A stretch of 12,686 nucleotides of DNA from an uncultured Treponema sp. (lineage in GTDB: Bacteria; Spirochaetota; Spirochaetia; Treponematales; Treponemataceae). The notes below the pieces were generated by a model, which saw only the letters and a program-made list of their open reading frames with translations, did not search any database and had not been told where the DNA came from. Where the stretch lies: the NCBI GenBank assembly GCA_945833725.1, contig CAMAFU010000032.1, positions 1-12,686 of the forward strand. The letters are read 5' to 3'. Made by a program: the position numbers and the translations under genes. Of the stretch, positions 1-4,999 are shown one piece after another (within the stretch, counting starts at the first letter, position 1; each line of letters opens with the position of its first letter).

Positions 1-125
1 TATTTTGGTGTTCCCTTACAAGTCGGAGTTCCTTCAATTTCCTGTGCGAACGCGCCCGCTGCCACAAGGGATGCAAGCGCAATTCCCGCTGCCTTTTTAC
101 AGATACTTTTTACTGTTCTGTTCAT
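1..125 (-). CDS. Secreted protein, N-terminal part only
   Basis: This is the 5' end of a gene that runs off the left edge; 41 codons are visible. The protein starts MNRTVKSICKKAAG, followed by a hydrophobic alanine-rich core and the sequence GAFAQE. That is a classical Sec signal peptide with an AXA-type cleavage site after residue 24 or so. The ATG at 125-123 is preceded by a perfect AGGAGG at 130-135 with four bases between, which fixes the start. The mature protein begins QEIEGTPTCKG, too little to assign a family. It diverges from the lipoprotein gene at 389. The product is presumably periplasmic or outer-membrane; function is unknown. Confidence 0.8.
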   Translation of the reverse strand, partial: MNRTVKSICKKAAGIALASLVAAGAFAQEIEGTPTCKGTPK

Positions 126-144
126 ATAACCTCCTATAAAAACT

Positions 145-202
145 CCGCGTTAGCGGCAAGCCATGGATGGCGAGAAATCCAAGTTTATGAAGTGCAACGC
201 AC
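145..202. repeat. Cluster of three short hairpins in a 5' leader
   Basis: Three small perfect inverted repeats follow one another upstream of the secreted gene: CCGC-GTTA-GCGG (145-156), GCCAT-GG-ATGGC (160-171) and GTGC-AAC-GCAC (192-202). The 12-base stretch at 147-158 (GCGTTAGCGGCA) recurs with one change inside the palindromic element at 7337-7348. It may be leader RNA structure or a relic of a dispersed intergenic element. Confidence 0.4.
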
Positions 203-251
203 GAAATAAATAAATGCAACTTTGTTTTTTTATGTGTTCTTTTATGGAAGA

Positions 252-274
252 ATGTTAGATAAGTGATGTTAGAT
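252..274. repeat. 9-bp direct repeat ATGTTAGAT, possible operator
   Basis: ATGTTAGAT occurs at 252-260 and again at 266-274, a 14-bp period, with a partial third copy (ATGTTA) at 288-293. The repeats lie in the 263-bp space between the divergent genes at 125 (minus) and 389 (plus), where a regulator could act on either. No confident -35/-10 pair was found here, and no regulator can be named. Confidence 0.3.
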
Positions 275-388
275 TTCTTCAATAAAAATGTTAAAAAAAG
301 TAAGAACATAAAAACATCTGAAAAACACTGGATTTTTCCCCCGCCCCGCTCCCTTTAAAAAAAACAATTTTTCCTGTAAACTTCAGCT

Positions 389-1210
389 ATGGCAAAAAAA
401 ATACTTTCCCTTTTATTCGTAAACTTTGCCCTTTTATCCTGCACAACTTTTTCAAACGACCGTCAGAACAATTATTCAATTTCAACATCCTACTGCACAG
501 AAGAAGAACTTGCCCGGCGAAAATCCCCCTATTCATTTTTTACAGAACCAGACCAATGGAATTTGCAGTACCCCAGCGGCAGCAAAGAAGAAGGAATGAA
601 AACATCCCCCATTACAGAAAATTTTAAATCAAAATATTTTTCACTTTACAAAAACGAAAAGGGGGCAGAATACATAAGGTTTTCTCTTGATGCAAGCGAT
701 TTAGGAAAATCCCCCAACGGCTCATCCGTCCGAACAGAATTACGCCACAAAAAAGAATGGACTTTAAACGATAAAGCAACCCTGTCCTACACCTTCTATT
801 TTACAACCACCGACTTTACCGATGCCAAATTTACAGCCGGACAATTTTTAATGCACTGCACAACAAAAGATTCTCCCCTTTGCCGGATAGAAATCGAAAA
901 CGGAATCATAACAGCCGTTGTAAACAATTACCAATCAGACGGAATTACAAAAGCCGACAGCCAGACCCACCGTTACAATTTAGGCACAGTAAAACAAAAC
1001 CAGGAAGTTACCATAAAAATAGAAATAGACAAAAAAATATTAAAAATCTACAGAAACAGCGAACAAAAAGCCCAGCACCAATTCCCAGAAACCGTAAACC
1101 AGAACCTCACCAATTATTTTAAAGCCGGAATCTACTACCAGAACAAAAATTCCCCAAAAATATTCACAGAACTTTACCTGAAAAACTTAACCACAGAAAT
1201 TCAAAATTAG
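389..1210 (+). CDS. PL7/alginate-lyase-2-like lipoprotein
   Basis: The 273-residue product begins with a lipoprotein signal: two lysines, a hydrophobic stretch and the lipobox LLSC with Cys18, so it should be membrane-anchored. The rest looks like the jelly-roll of polysaccharide lyase family 7 (alginate lyase 2). It has RTELR at 115-119, a Gln/His strand GQFLMH at 151-156 and YFKAGIY at 243-249. In PL7 enzymes these strands supply the Arg, Gln, His and Tyr that neutralise and deprotonate a uronic acid before beta-elimination. The usual Q-I/V-H triplet appears here as LMH, with a Gln four residues before the His, so substrate or activity may differ from classical alginate lyases. No clear Shine-Dalgarno precedes the ATG; it was chosen because the signal peptide starts there. 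The role would be cleavage of an acidic polysaccharide; the substrate is not established. Confidence 0.65.
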   Translation: MAKKILSLLFVNFALLSCTTFSNDRQNNYSISTSYCTEEELARRKSPYSFFTEPDQWNLQYPSGSKEEGMKTSPITENFKSKYFSLYKNEKGAEYIRFSLDASDLGKSPNGSSVRTELRHKKEWTLNDKATLSYTFYFTTTDFTDAKFTAGQFLMHCTTKDSPLCRIEIENGIITAVVNNYQSDGITKADSQTHRYNLGTVKQNQEVTIKIEIDKKILKIYRNSEQKAQHQFPETVNQNLTNYFKAGIYYQNKNSPKIFTELYLKNLTTEIQN

Positions 1211-1270
1211 GGGGCGGCTTTTTGCTCCGCTCCACTTCGTTCCGCTATGGCAAAAAACAGGCTATCCAGG

Positions 1271-1340
1271 GTTCCGCTATTCGCTTCATTCTGAAAAACA
1301 GCAGCCTAAAGGCCGCTGCTTTTCCGAACGCCTCCGGCGC
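1271..1340. repeat. Intergenic repeat unit, copy A
   Basis: This copy has GTTCCGC at 1271-1277, CATTC at 1287-1291, a hairpin core, then GAACGCCTCCGGCGC at 1326-1340. The same order, with nearly identical flanks but a different core, is found at 4901-4976. The 3' motif also forms its own short hairpin. It is probably a dispersed intergenic element of this genome; only two copies are visible here. Confidence 0.5.
1294..1318 (-). terminator. Terminator-like hairpin within repeat A
   Basis: Arms at 1299-1306 and 1311-1318 enclose a four-base loop. Read on the minus strand the eight pairs are all allowed (one G-U) and the stem is followed by TTTTT (1298-1294). Read on the plus strand there is an A-C mismatch, followed by CTTTT. 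The minus reading fits an intrinsic terminator better, though the only minus-strand gene upstream is the fragment at 1628-1861. It could also serve the lipoprotein gene on the plus strand. Confidence 0.45.
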
Positions 1341-1345
1341 CCTTC

Positions 1346-1516
1346 CTATCCCTGCCGCGGGCTGAAGAAAGTTTCAACTTTCGAAGCCAGTGGCAGGGCT
1401 GTGCGCATTTTGCGCACAGGTAAATAAACTAATTTTTTTGAAAAAAAAATTAGCAAGCGACACCGCAGGCCTTAACAAAGGCCGAAGGTTTCGCCACTAT
1501 CCCTGCCGCAAGGCAG
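1346..1516. repeat. Structured element bounded by a 13-bp direct repeat
   Basis: CTATCCCTGCCGC occurs at 1346-1358 and again at 1497-1509. Between and around the copies lie successive inverted repeats: CCCTGCC/GGCAGGG (1350-1356 with 1392-1398) enclosing GGCT/AGCC and GAAAGTT/AACTTTC; CTGTGCGCA/TGCGCACAG (1399-1407 with 1411-1419); CTAATTTTTTT/AAAAAAATTAG (1429-1439 with 1443-1453); GGCCTT/AAGGCC (1468-1473 with 1478-1483); and CTGCC/GGCAG capped by a GCAA tetraloop (1503-1516). This density is far above the local background. It could be a non-coding RNA, a mobile palindromic element or a replication/recombination hotspot. Confidence 0.5.
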
Positions 1517-1627
1517 ATTTCTCAAAACCACGAAATTTAATATATTCGACCTTATAAGTGGCTTCCGATTTTTTTAGTTAAAAAGCGCGGACACAACAAA
1601 CACAATTATCGTAGAGCATGTTTTGTT

Positions 1628-1861
1628 TTAAGCATTGAATTTAGAACAATGAACTATGTGGAAAATCGGCGCCTGATTCTCCACCTCTTTGATTTTGTCT
1701 TCAATTTTAGAAAAATCTAATGGAAAATCTTTTTGTAAGCTTTTTATATCTTTAAGTTTCTTTTCAAAAATATTTCTATTCTTCTTGCTTGCCAACTTTT
1801 TTAAAGTGTGAGGAAGTAATTTCATAAATCTTTCTGCTTCATCTGTATTTGTTTTGATAAT
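1628..1861 (-). pseudogene. C-terminal fragment of an unidentified gene
   Basis: An open frame on the minus strand ends with TAA at 1628-1630. It encodes a lysine-rich helical stretch and the tail APIFHIVHCSKFNA. The frame stays open upstream of the only ATG (1825) as far as about 1861, giving IIKTNTDEAERF before that Met. No ribosome binding site or promoter is evident. The frame then runs into the antisense of the truncated aminotransferase gene and soon meets a stop. The simplest reading is the last ~77 codons of a larger gene whose front was removed at a junction near 1850-1870. I do not recognise the family. Confidence 0.4.
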
Positions 1862-2348
1862 ATGAATCAGTTTTTTAACACCATTGCACGCTTAAACCGT
1901 AAAGTCATAAACAGCCCACTGGAATTAAAAAACAATCATTACGAAATAAATTTTGCGGACTTTGAACAAAAAATAACGGAAGAAAATGTAAAACTCTTTA
2001 TTTTATGTTCGCCCCACAATCCCGGCGGCAGGGTATGGACAAAATCAGAGCTGGAAAAAATATCCAGTATATGCCTTAAACACAATGTACCTGTAATAAG
2101 CGATGAAATTCATTCGGACATTGTATTCAGCAAAAATGTACATACAATATATGCCTCTTTATCGGAAGAAGCCCTTAACAATTCCATAATATGCACGGCA
2201 CCAAGCAAAACTTTTAATCTGGCCGGACGACGGCATTATGTTTGGCACAGAAGGAAAAAATTTCCAGCGGATAAATCTTGCCACTCCAAGAAAAATTCTG
2301 GAAGAAGCTTTAAAAAGAATATGCCGCGCACTGTCATCCAAAGTTTAA
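1862..2348 (+). pseudogene. patB/malY-type C-S lyase aminotransferase, doubly truncated
   Basis: This is the remnant of a PLP-dependent fold-type I aminotransferase of the MalY/PatB cystathionine beta-lyase group, usually about 390 residues. Seen here are LFILCSPHNPGGRVW, the VISDEIHSD strand and TAPSKTFNLAG, which contains the PLP lysine (SK). About 140 N-terminal residues are absent: recognisable similarity starts at FFNTI, right after the fragment on the opposite strand. A second lesion follows NLAG at about 2222-2228. The frame shifts by one and the text jumps to DDGIMFGTEGKNFQRIN...PRKILEEAL, the family's extreme C-terminus, which ends with TAA at 2346-2348. Around 100 residues between the two blocks are missing. 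The original frame runs on to a spurious stop at 2374. No ribosome binding site precedes 1862. It cannot make a working enzyme. Confidence 0.85.
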
Positions 2349-2391
2349 TTTTGGAGGGCAGCCCGCGGCATTAAAAAAGTTTTTTAGCAAA

Positions 2392-2874
2392 CTAGAACCA
2401 GAAACGGAAACCAGCTGCTACAGGGAAATTGAACCATGAAAAATTTAAGCCGTCAGAAATAACAACCAGCGGCTGGTAAGCACCCTGAAGATAGAATTCC
2501 AAAGCACCTTTAAGAACAAAAATGTTAGTTCCCAATACAGCACGAGGACCTACAGAAAAATGACCGAATCCACCGTCAGCAATATATACGGAACCGCCTA
2601 CACCAAGACCATAGTAGTAGCGCCATGAACCTTCGATTTTTGGATTAGCAGCCCACCAGTCAGCTGTAAGACCAGCAGCAAAATAAGAACTTCCGAATCC
2701 TAAGTCAGCAGCAAAAACACATGGAACTGTATTTAATTTGAAAGTAAGAGCTGCATTACCGCCAATAGAGCTGCCTAAGTTTGAACCGAACTGGGCACCA
2801 ATACCTGTAGAAGCAAAAACACTTGTTGTTCCCATTACAAAAAGAACGGATAAAACTGCAAAAAATTTTTTCAT
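2392..2874 (-). CDS. Small outer-membrane beta-barrel protein, BAPKO_0422/DUF3996-like
   Basis: A 160-residue protein with a clear Sec signal peptide: MKKFF, a hydrophobic core and the site SVFA-STG. The mature chain alternates glycine, aromatic and small residues (AADLGFGSSYFAAGL, YYYGLGVGGSVYI) and ends in FRFWF, a C-terminal aromatic typical of BAM-inserted barrels. It resembles the small OmpX/OmpW-like spirochaetal barrels (BAPKO_0422, DUF3996), by pattern recognition only. The ATG at 2874 was preferred to one 14 codons upstream because AGAGG at 2882-2886 sits seven bases before it and the signal peptide starts there. The 5' leader contains an 8-bp inverted repeat and the gene has its own promoter. 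Its likely role is an outer-membrane porin or adhesin-like barrel. Confidence 0.72.
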   Translation of the reverse strand: MKKFFAVLSVLFVMGTTSVFASTGIGAQFGSNLGSSIGGNAALTFKLNTVPCVFAADLGFGSSYFAAGLTADWWAANPKIEGSWRYYYGLGVGGSVYIADGGFGHFSVGPRAVLGTNIFVLKGALEFYLQGAYQPLVVISDGLNFSWFNFPVAAGFRFWF

Positions 2875-2899
2875 TTTAAAACCTCTTAAAATAAAATAA

Positions 2900-2926
2900 C
2901 GGTAAATCAAAAACAAAAATTTACCG
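2900..2926 (-). promoter_or_regulatory. Leader hairpin upstream of the barrel gene
   Basis: CGGTAAAT at 2900-2907 and ATTTACCG at 2919-2926 form a perfect 8-bp inverted repeat with an 11-base A-rich spacer. It lies between the predicted promoter and the Shine-Dalgarno of the barrel gene, so it could be an mRNA-stabilising 5' hairpin or an operator. Confidence 0.4.
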
Positions 2927-2940
2927 AACCGAATTCAAAT

Positions 2941-2969
2941 ATAATATTATTGAACTGAAAATTCTATAA
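2941..2969 (-). promoter_or_regulatory. Candidate promoter of the barrel gene
   Basis: On the minus strand TATTAT (2946-2941) lies 17 bases after TTATAG (2969-2964). The -10 is good and the -35 weak. The predicted start would give a leader of about 60 bases containing the hairpin at 2900-2926. Confidence 0.4.
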
Positions 2970-3037
2970 ATTTCCTAAAATTTCTTACGTGCTGCTTCAG
3001 TCAGCAACCTTCGCTTCCATAATTTTTATATGCTCCC

Positions 3038-3066
3038 TTGCAATTTTTAGTTTTTTTAAATAAAAT
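3038..3066 (+). promoter_or_regulatory. Promoter of tRNA-Ser
   Basis: TTGCAA (3038-3043), a 17-base T-rich spacer and TAAAAT (3061-3066) make a good sigma-70-type promoter. Transcription would start near 3073, seven bases before the mature 5' end of the tRNA. Confidence 0.7.
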
Positions 3067-3079
3067 ACAGATATTGTTT

Positions 3080-3166
3080 GGAAAGATGTCCGAGTGGTTT
3101 AAGGTCCACGCTTGGAAGGCGTGCGTACTCGAAAGGGTACCGAGGGTTCGAATCCCTCTCTTTCCG
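3080..3166 (+). tRNA. tRNA-Ser (anticodon GGA)
   Basis: An 87-base class II tRNA folds completely. The acceptor stem GGAAAGA pairs with TCTTTCC. The anticodon stem CACGC/GCGTG carries loop TTGGAAG with anticodon GGA. The long variable arm typical of serine tRNAs follows, and the T arm is GAGGG-TTCGAAT-CCCTC. The discriminator base is G at 3166, as expected for tRNA-Ser. CCA is not encoded (the next bases are TAA), so it must be added by CCA transferase. It reads the serine codons UCC and UCU. The gene stands alone, with its own promoter, and converges on the tRNA-binding protein gene 15 bases away. Confidence 0.97.
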
Positions 3167-3167
3167 T

Positions 3168-3210
3168 AAAAATACTTAAAATCAGCCTACTTCACCGTTA
3201 AGGTATTTTT
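3168..3210. terminator. Bidirectional AT-rich terminator-like hairpin
   Basis: AAAAATAC-TTAA (3168-3179) pairs with TTAA-G-GTATTTTT (3198-3210), leaving one bulged G. On the plus strand it ends in TTTTT downstream of the tRNA. On the minus strand it ends in TTTTT downstream of the protein gene's stop. The plus-strand arm lies inside the last codons of that gene. It would keep the two convergent transcripts apart. Confidence 0.5.
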
Positions 3211-3712
3211 CCACTGTTAAATACTTTCCGTCTGCACCAATTTTCTTTCCCTCAATTTCTACAAAACCATCTTTTGTATAAAGAGGCATTTCAAAAAATT
3301 TATCTGGCTTTACATAACAAAAATCTTCTTCCGGCGGCAAAAAACCTTCCGGCTCAAGGACAGTTCCCGCTTCAAACTGAGGAGCAAAAATAACTTCGCA
3401 GGTTTCTTTATCTGTAACAGAAGGATCACTGGCTGCAAGAAGCATTCCGTTACTTCTTATGCCCCGGAAATTGGCAGGCTTAAGATTGTACACAAGAACA
3501 ATTTTTTTGTGCAGAAGTTCCTCTTTTGTATAAAACGGCTGAATAGAACTTACAATCTGTCTTTCTTCACCGTTTCCCACATTTAAAGTTAAAATATACA
3601 AAAGACTGCCATTAGGATGGTCATCAACTTTTATAATTTCACTTACCTTAAGAATAACGCGCCTGTTAAACCTTTCCACAACAGGCAGTTTATCAATTTC
3701 TGACATATCCAT
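3182..3712 (-). CDS. Stand-alone tRNA-binding OB-fold protein (MetG C-terminal/CsaA-like)
   Basis: The 176-residue protein is built around a tRNA_bind OB-fold (residues about 17-100). This fold is otherwise found at the C-terminus of methionyl-tRNA synthetase, in Arc1p/EMAP II and in CsaA. Diagnostic blocks are VILKVSEIIKVDDHPNGSLL near the start, then RQIVSSIQPFYTKEEL, KIVLVYNLKPANFRGIRSNG and MLLAASD. After the fold come about 75 residues (PEGFLPPEEDF onward) that resemble the extension of free-standing versions. The ATG at 3712 has GAGG at 3720-3723, seven bases upstream. The protein should bind tRNA without charging it, as a trans factor or chaperone. It lies 55 bases downstream of the alarmone synthetase gene on the same strand and converges on tRNA-Ser, suggesting a tRNA-related role for the operon. 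Confidence 0.85.
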   Translation of the reverse strand: MDMSEIDKLPVVERFNRRVILKVSEIIKVDDHPNGSLLYILTLNVGNGEERQIVSSIQPFYTKEELLHKKIVLVYNLKPANFRGIRSNGMLLAASDPSVTDKETCEVIFAPQFEAGTVLEPEGFLPPEEDFCYVKPDKFFEMPLYTKDGFVEIEGKKIGADGKYLTVEKYLNGEVG

Positions 3713-3767
3713 AAAAATACCTCACAACGCAATTCTTTACACTTTAAAGAAACAAGTCAAGACTCTT

Positions 3768-4757
3768 TCAATCAATCTGGTCATTCTGGAATCTTGACAA
3801 ATGCTCATAGGGCAAAATAAGCCTGCCCCTGTAAAAACCGCACCCGTCGTTTACAAGGCTGGAATTAACTGCCGAAAACATATTCACATCAATTTTTGAT
3901 AAATCAAGATTCTGCAGCAAAATTCCCCTTTCAAATGCCTCATCAAAATAAACGCACTGACCTTCAGGAATTTCCCCTCGTCTGGCTCTCTCTTCTTCCT
4001 GCCGTTTTTCGTACCCAAGATGGTTTCCAGCCCCTATTTCTGCATAATCGTCCATTTCCTTTGTACGAAGCTGAACTTCAATAAAACTTCTGGCGTTGTT
4101 GTCGTAAAAAGTAATGTGAAGCGATTTGTACCCGGAAGGACTTGTGTTCATAATGTAATCTTTGTAATAAGGAGCCGCATTTTCATCCATAAGAGGCGAA
4201 ACCTTTTTTCCAGAATAATTTACAATCTCGGCAGAAAATCCCCTCTCTTCCAGAAAATCCGGCAAAACCTGAGCAATTTCGTAAAGATGTTCCAGTTCAA
4301 TTTTTTCCCTGTCGTCGCCGGATTTTAAATGACACTTCGGCATAGAAATAACAATTCTGTACGCAATTAAATCGCGGAATCTGGAAAGTTGATTTTTAAT
4401 TTCCGCCACCACAGGAAAAGTACCGTTTTTTTTGTAATAGTCGTAAACAAAATTAACAATTTTACCGTTAAATTTTTCTTCAGCTCTAACCAAAGATTTA
4501 ATGCGCCCTTTAAAAGTAAAAGCAAGATAGGGATATTCTTTCGCCATAAATTTATAAAATTCCCTCAGCTTCTGAGACTGGGCCGTTAAAAATTCATTGT
4601 GCTCCAAAAGTTCCATAAGCTGAATAAGAAAATTACAGTGAACAAGGTCAATCTGGTTGTTATTTTTAAGGGCAGAATTCCGTAAATCCGAAGAATAACA
4701 TTTTAAAATCTTAAAAACCGTGTCGCCGCCATAAAGATAATCATTTAAGGAAATCAT
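3768..4757 (-). CDS. Stand-alone RelA/SpoT-domain (p)ppGpp synthetase
   Basis: The 329-residue cytoplasmic protein has a helical N-terminus, a RelA_SpoT synthetase domain (about 80-250) and a C-terminal extension of about 80 residues. Synthetase motifs are intact: GRIKS (Arg85, Lys87), RFRDLIAYR (Asp129, Arg134), SGYKSLH (Tyr210, Ser212, His214) and IEVQLRT with the catalytic Glu227, followed by an AE..AGNHLGYE block with His246. There is no HD hydrolase, TGS or ACT domain, so it is closest to small alarmone synthetases, which move pyrophosphate from ATP to GTP or GDP. It is longer than RelQ/RelP types; the tail (NDGCGFYRGRLILPYEHL) is unfamiliar. The ATG at 4757 is preceded by GGGGG at 4762-4766. 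A promoter and an intrinsic terminator lie directly upstream. A toxic tRNA-pyrophosphorylating relative (toxSAS) cannot be excluded by sequence. Confidence 0.85.
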   Translation of the reverse strand: MISLNDYLYGGDTVFKILKCYSSDLRNSALKNNNQIDLVHCNFLIQLMELLEHNEFLTAQSQKLREFYKFMAKEYPYLAFTFKGRIKSLVRAEEKFNGKIVNFVYDYYKKNGTFPVVAEIKNQLSRFRDLIAYRIVISMPKCHLKSGDDREKIELEHLYEIAQVLPDFLEERGFSAEIVNYSGKKVSPLMDENAAPYYKDYIMNTSPSGYKSLHITFYDNNARSFIEVQLRTKEMDDYAEIGAGNHLGYEKRQEEERARRGEIPEGQCVYFDEAFERGILLQNLDLSKIDVNMFSAVNSSLVNDGCGFYRGRLILPYEHLSRFQNDQID

Positions 4758-4770
4758 AAAACCCCCGTTT

Positions 4771-4801
4771 AAAAAAAAAGACGGCAGAAAAATCCACCGT
4801 C
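4771..4801 (-). terminator. Intrinsic terminator/attenuator before the synthetase gene
   Basis: On the minus strand arms 4801-4794 and 4787-4780 form eight pairs (two of them G-U) around a six-base loop, followed by nine T (4779-4771). Only four bases separate the T-run from the GGGGG ribosome binding site. On the plus strand the two wobble pairs become mismatches, so the minus strand is the functional one. It lies downstream of the gene's own predicted promoter, so it would act as an attenuator and not merely end the chemoreceptor transcript. Confidence 0.65.
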
Positions 4802-4814
4802 ATCGTCTAAAAAA

Positions 4815-4843
4815 ATAATAAAAAAACTACAGAAAATTTTCAA
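4815..4843 (-). promoter_or_regulatory. Promoter of the synthetase/tRNA-binding operon
   Basis: On the minus strand TTGAAA (4843-4838), a 17-base spacer and TATTAT (4820-4815) match the sigma-70 consensus at five of six bases each. The predicted start is near 4808, just before the attenuator hairpin, giving a leader of about 50 bases. Confidence 0.6.
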
Positions 4844-4858
4844 GATTTTAAGGGGTCA

Positions 4859-4886
4859 TTTTTGGCCGTCAAAAGACAGCCAAAAA
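4859..4886 (-). other. 12-bp hairpin in the 3' region of the chemoreceptor gene
   Basis: TTTTTGGC.GTC and GAC.GCCAAAAA arms (4886-4875 with 4870-4859 on the minus strand) enclose a four-base loop, with a G-U pair on the minus strand that is a mismatch on the plus strand. The stem's 3' side ends in A, not U, so it is not a classic terminator. It may protect the 3' end of the upstream transcript. Confidence 0.45.
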
Positions 4887-4900
4887 CCGAACTTTCCGCA

Positions 4901-4976
4901 GTTCCGCGTCAAGCGCTCCATTCAAAAAAACTGTCTGCCTTACAAGTCAGCCACTTTTTTTGAACGCCTTCGGCGC
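4901..4976. repeat. Intergenic repeat unit, copy B
   Basis: GTTCCGC (4901-4907), CATTC (4919-4923) and GAACGCCTTCGGCGC (4962-4976) match copy A at 1271-1340 in order and spacing. The core differs: TTCAAAAAAA (4921-4930) and TTTTTTTGAA (4955-4964) form the outer stem, with a short CTG/CAG step inside. On the minus strand the T-run could help end chemoreceptor transcription. Confidence 0.5.
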
Positions 4977-4999
4977 TGCTCCAATTTCTTGCCCGAAAA

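Larger units (their letters stand above)
1211..1627. other. Gene-free, GC-richer, hairpin-dense intergenic block
   Basis: I see no credible coding sequence in these 417 bases. Up to about 1516 the DNA is clearly richer in G+C than its surroundings and packed with inverted repeats, described separately at 1271-1340 and 1346-1516. From 1517 to 1627 it returns to AT-rich sequence with no recognisable feature. The block lies next to two broken genes, which fits an old rearrangement site. Confidence 0.6.

Noticed and set aside
97..309. A 70-codon minus-strand frame upstream of the secreted gene
   Set aside because: Low-complexity Phe/Lys/Leu sequence overlapping, in another frame, the well-supported start at 125 with its AGGAGG.
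460..477. Zinc protease motif in the 551-residue protein (residue numbers of that protein)
   Set aside because: The stretch EEGLTGHYYQY lacks HExxH or a clear third ligand, so no catalytic claim is justified.
880..1122. An 80-codon plus-strand frame inside the lipoprotein gene
   Set aside because: It is very rich in Asn, Arg, Lys and Pro, has no signal or ribosome binding site, and is the shifted reading of a gene with clear family motifs.
1346..1516. CRISPR array
   Set aside because: Only two copies of a 13-bp repeat, no regular spacers and no cas genes.
4020..4328. Plus-strand frames antisense to the synthetase gene, and similar ones antisense to the chemoreceptor and EAL genes
   Set aside because: No family features, no ribosome binding sites, and fully covered by strongly recognised genes on the minus strand.
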